Shown: positions 40,701 to 52,700 of the stretch, in pieces
Layout: each line of letters opens with the position of its first letter
How positions within the stretch are numbered: the stretch's first letter is position 1
Source of the DNA: Stichopus chloronotus
Taxonomy: Eukaryota; Echinodermata; Holothuroidea; Aspidochirotida; Stichopodidae
DNA length: 64,000 nt
Assembly: GCA_021234535.1 (NCBI GenBank)
Contig: CM037843.1
Coordinates: 20,987,911 to 21,051,910, forward strand
Direction of reading: 5' to 3'
The notes under the pieces: generated by a model
Told to the model about the DNA's origin: nothing
The model's input: the letters and a program-made list of their open reading frames with translations, nothing else
The model's database searches: none
Translations under genes and position numbers: made by a program

Positions 40701-43700
40701 ATTTGGCAAAGAATTCCAAAAATTAATACCAGTGTAAAATATACATTTTTTACAAAGTTCAGTTCTTGGCTTAGAATCATGAATTAAGGCAGCATTACGA
40801 GTTGCATGTTAGATTGCGGTAAGGAATTTTACAGACATACACATTTAAAATTCCGGATCCTGCTCCAAAATAAAAGATGCAAGAATTAAAACACATGATG
40901 ATGATCACTATTTTACATATCCTATGTCGTGATAAACCAAGCTTTGGGTTTTCTTCTTTTTTTTTGGGGGGGGGGGGAGAATTATTCCCAAATTAATTTT
41001 CAACTGGACACTTCCTAACATCAGAAGGGTTGAGGAACTGCAGCATGGCTGCTCTAGTTTTTTTTTTTTTTGGGGGGGGGAGAATTATTCTGAAACATCT
41101 GGCACTTGGTACATACAGTAGGCTATTTGGTCAAAGGGGTCAACTAGTCAAAAGTCCTTGGAAAAGAAAACCAGGGTTTCCTGCTCACTCACTGGAAAGT
41201 TTTACCTGTGACTAAAATAACGGTTGGAAAAGAAAATGCTCTCTTACAACAATCCACATGCTTGCAAGGTGTGTCCATCTCTGCTTTGCCAGCATTTCAA
41301 CTAGAGCTAGAATCTACTGGAGGCAAAGTTGTGGTTGTACTGCTCTTAATAGGTCTTGACAGATATTAGCACTTTATTCAGATAACCAGCTGTGATGTTA
41401 ACCACAATAAAGTGGTATACATAATTCAGCCATGAACTGCTGCCAGTATGACTACTGTACCGAAATTCTGCAAATTATAGTTGTAGGGGGGGCGTGTGAT
41501 CCATTTAAGGATCGTGTCATCAGTATATCCTTCTTTAGAATGCTTCCACTTATAGTTCCTTTGATAGTGAACTGAGTCACCACTTGGTGTTTATGTCTGT
41601 AGCTGGTAATGAAACTTGAAGTTAATGATGCGTCTTTGAGGAAGAAAGGTATTTGTGAGAAAGGTGTCTCCTTTTATGCTGTGTGGTCTTTCTTCAAAAA
41701 AGATACATTTCTCAAAGATTATGAGGAGAAAAAAAAAACCTGACATCTTGACAGCTGATACTAAGATCAATAAATCCCTTCATCATCAGGCCACACATAT
41801 AAATTTCAAAAAGTTTCCCTAGAAGTGGGGCAACATTTGGAAAAGTTAGAGAAAATTTGGATGTAATGTAAATTATTGTGTTAAAATTAAATCAACGTGG
41901 CATACAAAGAAAATTGCTTTCATTGTTAAGTCATTTAGTGTCACCAGTACTGTAACATCATTTCTTCAAACCATCATGCCCATGGTGAGCTGTGGAAGAT
42001 GTATTATTTGAACTTTGAAAGTTTAGGTGATCAAATTATTCTTTGAATTCAACAAATAACTGAATTTCTATCTGTGAGAAACTTATTTCTCAAAAAGAAG
42101 GCAAACATCTTGCCTTAGTTTGAAAACATTTTAAAAATGTGAATTGGTTTTACTAACAAACACAATATTTGCCTTTAATCTGTCAAGGACTATTACTGTA
42201 CAGTCATTTGCTTGGCTGTTTTATGAGTTTCCAATTTGTAATCTGTTGTAGATGTCCTATCACTGGTTCAACAATGATGAAAGCTATTTTCTGTGTATAT
42301 CTTGCCGATGCATTGCAAAAATGCCCTATTTCCCTTTAACTTCAGTAGTAGGTGGTATAGCTGACCTCAGTGCATTGCCATGTCCTTTCTCAGATGCAGA
42401 AAGTAGTAAATATGGCCAGCAGATGGTGAGCTCATGTGAAAACCAATGGTAGCTGTGTGTGATATTGATCTTATAGACAGTTTTGTCATAATTCACAAGC
42501 AAATAAAAACTGGACAAGATTGGTGGTGTAATGCTCCCTCCTGTATTTAACTTGAAAGGTGGCTCTCAAGCTGATATCGATAAGTTTGTGAAGATGTTGA
42601 AGGATACAAATACACCACTGTGCTTGTAATGAGCAAAATTAGTCAAATTTCACTTCCAATATGAAGATTTGTCAAAATTTTGGACCCTGCCTTGCCTTGG
42701 ACATGTGCCTATGAATTATTACTAATGCGAAGAAGTGTCAGGTCTCAAATTTCCGAACCCCCAAATTGAACTGTTAATCACTCACTCGATAATGCTCTTT
42801 TGTATGTGAGGCATGACGATTCTCTTAGTTTGACCATGTGTTATTGAGTATGTGACGGAAACCTTGACAGGTTTAGTGAATTTCGCAAAAACAACCCAAT
42901 ATGTCTCTTTAAAGACTATTTAGAGACCCATACAGTGTGGTGGTAATCTTTGCACAGGTAGATGAAAAATTACCATTAGTGTATTAAGTAACATATGGGT
43001 TGAATGTAGTTGTGGTGAGGTCTACACAGAGCTTCCCAACACCATATGCATAGAAGCAGATGTTATTGATAACAGTGTGGGAAATATTTTGGTCGGAAGT
43101 TATTGAAAATTCATACCCATCTGTCTGTTTCCTGCAAGTAGTTTGGAACAATTGTAAGTGCAAAACTGGGTCACTTAAAACCATCCATCGCTCCGTCAGA
43201 GGGCGGTTAGAGCCCTATCAGTGCACTGACAGAATAGAATATGGTATGGAACGACGTTGAGTGTGAATGTACTGCCAATTTGTCAAAAGTTTTCACGATT
43301 TTGTTGTCCCGGATCTACGCCATGAAGTCTGAGGGCTTCAAAGGTTTTACCAGCTTCCTAAACACTTCTCTCTGAAAGAGTTAGATCAGCTGATAAAGCA
43401 GAATCATTACCACTGCTAAATTTGAAGGTCGTTAAGGTCATTAGATGTTCGTATGTTAAATTACATCAATTTTTTAACTGAATCTCATGCTTTTAGAATT
43501 GATTTGTAATGGACTTCACATGGACTACATGCATTCAAATTACAGAACTTAGTATTTATTTCACCCTCCCCCCTCCCACTTACCTGTCGCTAACAACCAT
43601 TGCACTCTGATCTATTGTGCGCCAGTACTTTTAACACTGTACCAGAGTAATAGTCCCTAGTGTCTCAGTCATGCATGCTGTCTTCATCTTTCAACCTCAT

Positions 43701-46700
43701 TGGTTTCATAGGTAGGTGCCTTTTCTGGTTTCTTATCTTTAAAAGCCAGTTTTCGCTTTCATCAATATTTTCTTTCAAATGCAGTGATCATGATTTTTAA
43801 TTGAAGAAAATCATGACTTAGATTGATTTAAATGACTTTGTTTGATTTAAATTATGATTAAAAAAAATCATCAACCCTGTTTAAAGGATAGAAAAACCCA
43901 ATAACGACAAGTACAGCAGTGTTGATGCTTACCTTTTACTACGTCTCTCCCCTCCTTCAGAAAAATAAACTTCACAGTCAAATATTCTACATCATTTCTG
44001 TGGTGCTCTGTGTCATGTCCATGGTCTAGAAGAGGTTTTAAAGAATTGATAATAAATTCCTACAAGGATCAGTCTACTGTAGCCTTGTCTTTTACATCAA
44101 TAAGATTCATGCTTTTCATGTCTGTACCAAATAATGATGTCATAATGTATTTTTACCACCCATAGTTCCTCCTCTGACAACATCACATTAGATACCTTAG
44201 AACATTGTTTCAGTGGCAAATGGGACTGATACTATTGCAGAGAAATATCACTTTGCTTATCGAATTCATGTTCATATCGAAATTCATTGCCAGATTTAGA
44301 AACATGTTTTAGTTGTTTATTTTCTTTTTTTTATTATTGTTTAGCACTGTATTTGGTGCAAGGCAACATTGATTGAGCAGATACCAAAAAAGGACTCCTT
44401 TTATAAATTAAGATTTTAGAGCATATGATCCCTTTGAATGAAATTAATAATAGGCAGATATATAATAACAGTGATACATACTCCCCGCTAGTGGGGATGA
44501 GAGCAACACACTGCTCCAGCTACTGGTCATGACACACAAAAGAAAACAAAGGAAATCATCATTGTTTTTATTGGTCACATGTACTGACTTTGAAACTCCT
44601 CACTGGGTCATTAATCTAGACATAAGCACTCATGGGAACTTCTTCAAGAGTAGGAGCAGCAGTTCAGGTTGTCATACCGAACCAATTGAAGACCTCTTAC
44701 GACAAGTACATTGTATGATGTGTATTCAAATGTGGCCTGGCAGCATCTGCATGAAAATTACATAAAATCTTATCAGGGTGCCCAGCAAAGGGTGTTTATA
44801 ATTTTCAAGGGGGGCTCATGGGTAGATCATATCAGTTCATTTTAGTGTGGCGTTAAATGTTACTTCTCCATTGTTCTTGTTGGTTATCAAAGCTAAATTT
44901 AATGGTCCTTGTAGCTTTAATGAGCTAGAGAGTGATTTCAGTTGAAAGGTTGTTACCATGTCTTGCAACTGCACAGTAGTTTATGCATGCAATGTATATA
45001 TGGTAGTGTGAAATATTGTAGAAAAATTCTGAAATGTTAAAACCAGTTCGATGATGTTTTAGTCAATGTAATCGCTCAGATGTTTTATTTTACAGCAAAT
45101 TATTCTTATAATACCACCGCACTATAGTGTTGGTGTTTGGTACACATATGGTTTCTATAACCAAATGGCTGAAGGGTCTTTTTTGCCTTGTCTTAATTTT
45201 GTCCATATTTGCAGGAAAGTGTGTGATTGTGATATTTTGATTCAAAACAAGCACTTCAAGTTCTGGAATGTGTGCAACCTACAGAAGGCCAGTGACCCAA
45301 CTTTATTGTATGATACATGCACTGCTGTCACTGATATGACCCTAGTTTTTCCCTGTACTGTACACATCATGTGCACTAGCGCTATCTGGATACTGATAGC
45401 AGAAGGCCTAATTAGCCTATTTTATCATCATGAATGTATTGCACTGACCTAGTATTCTTTGTTTGTGATACCTCGGGTGTGTCAGAGACGAACCTGTTTT
45501 CATTTCTCTGTTTTTCAAAGAAGATCTTACATAGTGTGAACATCATGTGAAAAAGCCCTTTCCTATCCAATACTGTCATCTTTTCTGTGAGTGCTTGCTA
45601 GGGGCACATACAGTAGGTTTAAAGTGATTGTGTGTACTGAAAAATAAAAAGGATAAGGTTATTTTTTTATCTTAACTTTATGTTTATTTTTTAATGTACT
45701 CATGATGTTTTACATGGATAGACTACAACTTTCAATGAATGAAAATGACAGTAACTACTTTGAAAAGTAATGAGATTGGCATAGAAATGGTAAAAACAGG
45801 AACTCATATTTGAAAATTAATGATTCTTATAATAAGCATCTACGTAATGAATATTCAACAGCACAGGTATCACTGGTGTATCACAAACGTGCTACTCAAG
45901 TCGTCACTCCTTGGTAGGTATCCGTAATTGTAGTATTTGGTAAAAAGCAGCACTGTATTTAAACATTACCTGCAAACAGATCACATCATTGCCTGGTCAG
46001 TGATCCTGAGTTGTTTTGAGTGACTGAACATTCAATACTAGTATACTTCCCTTTGGTTTATTCAAAGAAGCACACAGTTGATTTGAATGAAAACTGTCAA
46101 CGTCTACGTTACTGCATTTTTACACTTTTTTCATTGTGTTGGAAGAATTTGAAATCATATGGCCAGAATTAAACACACAAAACCTATTTTTTCCAAATTG
46201 TCTGAATGGTGCAATTTAAAGCCCTTACCAAACTCTTGAACATGAAATTTCAATCTTTTTAAATTTTTCCTACACACACAATCACTTTAAGATCGTCTGG
46301 ATAAACTCTTAGCTAGTGGTATGTGCAACCAGTCTCTGGGGAATTGTTCTTCCACATTAGATGGAGGTCATATCAAAGTGGTTTGACAAGTTCCACATGC
46401 TATTAAAGGTTTTCATATGAGGGTTCATATGAAACATGGTGTCCTTCCAAAATGCACTTCACCTTGCAATGGCTGTTTAAGGCTCTGTGATATTGCACAA
46501 CATACATGTGCCTGTGTTTCCTAGTGCGAACGTTTTAAGGGAATTTGTTGAATTAGTCCTACTGGTACAGTTTTTACTTTGCAGTAGAGTGTGCATGCAT
46601 AGAAGGCCACTTATTTTTTCTTCAAACAATTTTTGTAACAGTTTGTAAGATTCGTCACTGTGTAATGTAACTTTTTAAATTTATCGATAGCTTTCTAGTG

Positions 46701-49700
46701 TATATTGCTTGCTGCATGTGCAAAGCTCAACCTCCTGATCTGATGTACTGTACAGCGTGGACCACAAATACTTTGAATGAATTGTTCACTTCTAGAAGCT
46801 ACAAAAGGCGCCATTTGCAGTGTGCTGCCAAAGGTGAAATTGCACATAAAGGATAAAGTGAAGCCATAAGTTCCAGAGAATCATTCATTTTCACTGCATT
46901 ACTGTAGTAACCATACATTGTTCTTGATAATTCAGTGACGCAAGTGCTGGTGATCTTGAATAAGTGTTAATTGATGTTGTTCTATCTTCTGTCGCATATT
47001 CCAAAAGTTTGTTGAAAGTAATTGGGAACAATGAAATTGATCTCAGCAGTGATTCTATGTATAAACCCAAGAGTTGAAGCTGTATAGTTGTTAAATTGTC
47101 ATTATAAGTACACTCTGACACTTGTCACAAACTGTCCCATATTACAACTTACTTGTTCCAAACAATTGCTGGAAAATTGTTGATTGTATAGATGTACACT
47201 AGTACTGTGCATCTGGCATTTTGCAAGTCCTCTTTAGGTCTTTTTAAGGAGGACATTGACAATTGATGTAAACATTGATGTGACCAAAGAACATTAGGTT
47301 TTCAAGCTAGGGAGGAGTATAATACACATACCTATGAATATTGTCTATGGGCCATCAACCTTAAAAAAAAAATCAAAACTGAACGGTACTTTTCCTCTCT
47401 CCTAGGGTACTTTATGACAGAATTTGTCATTGGTAGAATATTTTCTACCCCAAATCTGTTGAGAAGATATGTATTAATCCTGATTTGGAAGAAGAAAGTG
47501 CAAAAAGTTACATAAGATGTATTTCACAACAACCTTTATTCCTTAAATGGCATCCAGCATTTTTCATTCCATTTGATCCAGGCTAATCCAAGCCAAGTCA
47601 TACAAAGTAGAGGGAAGTTGTCAGGAAACAGACATACACCAATTAAAGAAATTAATTAAAGGGGAGTAGTAACATTCATAGGCCTTGTTCATTATTAATC
47701 CAATGGAAAAGAACAGATCTTCCACCTTCACTCACATCAGCTTCCAGAAATTGTACGATGCAGGTACGCTACTTGATGAGTCTCCAGAAGGGTGAAGACT
47801 ATCAAGCTGACGGACTTTCTGACAGCACATGTGTCATTCCTGTTTTTCCTTGTGTGCTGTGGTGAATTGTCATCATAGCAACCCAATCTGTCTCTTTCGT
47901 CACAGCCTAATGTACCCCATTCCATCCAAACACAGTGAATCTCTAGAACCAGAGCTTGGATGGTTCGCTGAACTATTTTTTTCGTATGAGATTGGTACTA
48001 CTTTCAGTCAGTGGCTTTAACCCAGATGAATGATTGATAGCAGCTGACTGCAATATATGTCAGTCCTGATGTAGTCTCTTTGACATGACCTTCTAGCCCT
48101 TGTCATTACCCTTCAGGTTTTCACATCAACATTGTAAGTGACGTGAACCCTTGTCTAATTATTGTTTCTTGTTTATACTTTACTTTCCTTTCATATTTAC
48201 AGCAAGAAAGGGCAGATTTGGTACAGGACCAGTGGAAAGGAAGAAGATCTTTCCAGGGCTGCCGATGAAATCGCAACCTATTTTCCAAGCAAGAAATTCA
48301 AGCCCACGGATGTACTTGTTGTAACTTGGGAGAATGTTTGCATTCAGAGAAACAGGGGTTTATCAAAGGTTTGTATTGAGGTCTTCTCTACAGTACCCTT
48401 ACTTTGGTGTCTTCAAATCCCAGCTCAGTTGTAGCATCCAGAAGGTGTGGGTCATGACATTCAATTTCAAAGTTCCACTGGCCCTGATTGATTAAAAATA
48501 CTTGCACTATTCTGTTGGAGGCCTGTGCATATATGAAACTTTTTTTCCACTGCTGTTGGAAGAAAAAGTTGTTATGAAGTCAGAAGGGAATTGCTGCAAA
48601 GGTGTTTTCCATAATTGAATAACACATTTTTACCTTGTAGCACTTATCACTATATCATCCTAATAAAAGAGCCAGATTTCAGTTGACCTTCTGAACTGGA
48701 GTGATAGTTACCTGGTAGTATTCTCAGCTATTCTTCACGCAAGACAGTTCATGGATTGACACACTGTTTCAGCTCACACTTGTTCCCTTTTTAAAATGAG
48801 AGAATATATGCCCCTTAGGTACTCTCAAACTTGTAACATTGGCTGTACGCTACCAACCAATGACTGTAGCTACCAACCAGACTGTGGTTGTTGTGACGAC
48901 TTGAAATGTTTAATCAAAGAAAGGTCGTGGGTGTAATGGAATTCATCCATCCTCAGCTGGTAGTTTATTAGCAGCTATTATCTTGACCTTTCAGGCCCTT
49001 CTCCAACATCTTACCCCTTCCTTATTTCTCTCCTTCCTCATTTATCTGTTGGTACAGGTTACACTGTCAGAGTTTGCAACAGTGTAAAATGCTTGTTATG
49101 AATGTTGGCAGGGTAAAAGTGGTATCTCCCTGATGAGAGCACGTGCTAGCATAATGAATTATCAGCAGTCCGTAGCGTGTTTATTGTTACTCTGAGTGTT
49201 CCATTCTTCGCGTCTTACCCAATTGACTGAGTTCATCCAGCCACTGTGGCCATTCCTTCATAGTCAGGAATGATGACTTCTATCCCTTAAACTTACAGTG
49301 CATGGATCAAATCTGCTGTGGGTCCCTTCTAGTCGATACTTCTTTCTGATCAAATGTACAAACATCTTAAACATCCAAATTTAGTAGTTTTGCTGGAAAG
49401 ATTATTGCTCTCAGTTTTCTTTATTCATTCTTTGACATCTTTACTTGGTTTCCTAAATTCCTCTTTATATGGAGGCAAATAATTAGTACTGACATCTCGA
49501 GGAAGATGCCACCTCCATTATGGCATCTCCATTATGTGGCATCTTCCTTGCTGACACCACCCATAACAGTGCAAACATTTTAAGTTGTTAATGCTAACTG
49601 CCACTTTGTATAATTACTACTGTTCATAGGCCTAAATCTGCATTGAAAAATCTGAGCAGGCTGTAGAAACTTGCAGGAAAGACGAGTCAGCTACCGAATA

Positions 49701-52700
49701 CTGATGCTTGCTGTAAGAGAGACAAGTTTGAATACCTATACCTTCTTTGAGAAAGGGAAGTCAAATATTTGCAGTGTGCAGGCTACAAATGTCCAATGGT
49801 TGCCAGAATAATTTATGTGTTCGTTTTCATATCTTATAATTACTCACGCATAAATCTCTCGCAATGTGTTTACTTTTCTTTTTTAATTCGTCTTTATTGC
49901 TGATGTCTAGAGATAGGGAGCCGGTTGAATTGTTGTTTTTCCCTTAATGTATTTACATAAGGGTGCTATATCCACTGTGTCAGTGGGTGGGTGTGAGTGA
50001 TGTGTCTGTATCGAAAACGATGTGAACGAAGTTTGAGAACGTCAGGCTAGGGCATCTGCCCACAACATCCTTTGTAACTGGGTGACCAAATTATTTACCA
50101 GAAATCACTCAGTGTTGCATACTTTCTACCAATTAAGGTACTCATGTTTCAGGCAACAAGGTTAGCACACCGCACCCTTCAGTCAGAATGTCTTTTTTTA
50201 CTTCTCATTGGGAGGCACTGATTTGATGTCCTGCACGTGTAACCAGTGAATGAGAATTACTGTTGTTCAGCCTATAATGCACTTGACCTGTAATTCAATC
50301 ATACAATACTTGATACCACCTTGATGTTTAAACAACTTTGGTGTAAGCATGATGTGAGTGAAGGCTAATTGGGAGAGCCTGAGGTCATTTTAAAGTGGCA
50401 TATTGAGTTGATATTGATTAATTTGTGAGGATTTTAAAGGGTACAATCACATGACAATTTCTGCCATAATTACTCACATTTCATATCTCACTGTTATGAA
50501 ACTGTCAAAAGTTTAAAATTTTTTTTACCCTGATTGCTCTAGCTGTTTGGCTATGACTTACAGTAGCGCTAATGTGAAAAAGTGACTGGTCATGAATTTC
50601 CAGTGACCAAATATTGGCAATTACTCATTAATGTTCCTATGTGTATGATACATGGAGATCCTCTTAGTTTGGCCATAAGCCATAAGTGCAGTATATGGAA
50701 GACAATTTTTTGGCAAAAAATGTGAACGCCAGGAATTCACATCGTAGACATATACTTACCCCTTGCCACACTACTGCATCATTTGACCTTTGCGAGCTAG
50801 GCCTTAGAGGGCGCGGTGTCAGAATTGACTTCAAGGTCAGTTTGAGCAAAGGTCAAATGATGCAGCTGTGTGGCAAGGGGTAAGTATAGTCACTCGTGAA
50901 TACCCACACCAGTGAGTTGTGGGGAAGCAACTGAGTGAGTCCCTTTAAAGACCATAGATAAAGTCAGTTTGCCCTAATCAGGAACCATTGTTATGTAGCA
51001 TTTGGTGCCATGCTGTAATTACGCGATCAAAAACGGTATTCAGCAGATGTAATGTAGTATCGAGTATTGTATCTGCTGTAGACGCCCCAAACTATGATAT
51101 GTGCTGTACTTCATGTAAGCCCAACCAAACTGGAGAGCATAGACACCTTACTAATCCTATTTGCTTCAGGCTTATCTTATTCAACTGTTCATTTACCTGT
51201 TCATTCATCACTTCAATTTTAGGTACAGTAGCCTTTACCCCAAGTATCTTCCCAAAATGTAGGTTGTTAGAACCGGGGCAAATGTGTCGACTTCTTATTA
51301 AAGTAGGATGTGCTGTTTGAAGAAATGAAAATAGCCTTCAAGGTTGATCTTCCATCATTTTCTTTCATTTGATACTAATGTGGATAATAACATGGTATGC
51401 CAGGTTTCTTCATTAAAATTTAATCAATTAGAGTGTTAATTTCAGTAGAAAGAAGAGCAATTTAGTTTTTTTGGGGGGTAAAAATTTAGCCGAAGTGGAC
51501 CCTGTGGTAAATGTGCGGCAATTCAGTGTGATCACTGCTACAAGGAAACTCCTATGCAAACGCATTCCCTTTGGAAATTAGGCTATAGGTGGACAAATAA
51601 ACCTCTCTACAGGAGTTTTTGTAACTTTCTGCAACTGTAAGAAGTATAACCAGTCCCTTGGTGTACTTTGGAAAATGCAGGAATAACAGCACAATCTGCT
51701 TTAATAAAGAATCCTCCTAGCAACATAAATATATATGTTCTACGCTGCATGTCAGTTCGGTGACCACCAGCATCAGAAGTTGTTTCCAGCTACCAATTGC
51801 CCACGATATGCCCTTATGGCAAGTTTTAATTGAATGTCAACTTTTTAAGACTTTTAGTTCACACCTGTTGTTAATTCGTGCCTCTACATAAGTTACAACT
51901 GTCACCTTGGAAAGGTGTGTGCCTACCATTATTTAATCTCACAAAAACTTCTACTTTTGTCGACACAATCATGAACACTTGAAACAGGCTTAATTTTGCC
52001 AAAAGTGAAGTGCAAGTCAAACAATTGTTCTGCCCAATCACTTGCTATAATTGTGCTTTTGTCCAAAATTAAAGGCTGAATCTGCTCATTAGTTCAAATC
52101 TCAGAAACAGGGTAAGTAGCTGTTCTCTCTGGTATTAGTTTGAGGATTCACATTGCAGTTGTGGGGACTTGACTACAAAACGAACTTAGTACTTTGCAAT
52201 TTTCTTTAGTTGTTTTAAGAGAATTTTCTGGCTACATAATGCTACTTTATCATCCATTGTGCACATTAACAAATCTGACTGCACCAAGATAGGCAATGTG
52301 CACACAGCTTTTATAGATTTATTTTGTCACCGTTACTGATAGATGGTTCAGCCCAAGGTATTCAATACCCCACATCCAAATGTTCCCAGACATTTCTGAA
52401 AAACCGTGAAAAGTTTGTAAGACCACAGGTTAAACTGAAGCTGACAAATTAAGCTGCCACCATTCTCAGCTGGGCAAACCAATTGTACAAGAGAATAATT
52501 TCAGTCAAGTGTTAAATTTTTATCTTTTGAACACCCTTTCACAAGTTGAATGGATTAAACAAACTTCACACGCTGCGCTGGAGTGTCTATTCAGCACAAG
52601 CAGCCAGGACCTTGCGCCACTATGGATAGAGCATTTTGCTGGTATATTCAGCACAATACGGATTTTTGAATGCCTGCAGTTTCTAGCCTGTAAATTTATT

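Larger units (their letters stand above)
23727..48202 (+). other. Nidogen intron 2 (about 24.5 kb)
   Basis: Phase 2 intron interrupting the NIDO domain. It holds family A copies 2 and 3, family B copy 2, an inverted-repeat element (32741-33781), a LINE tail (40341-40808) and several simple repeats. I found no convincing exon of nidogen or of a nested gene. The open frames in it (for example 31055-31405 and 35927-36319, both minus) show no family features. Confidence 0.7.

Noticed and set aside
50988..51320. 110-codon plus frame with many cysteines in intron 3
   Set aside because: Cysteine spacing fits neither EGF nor another module, and no in-phase splice sites join it to exons 3 and 4, which already connect in frame.
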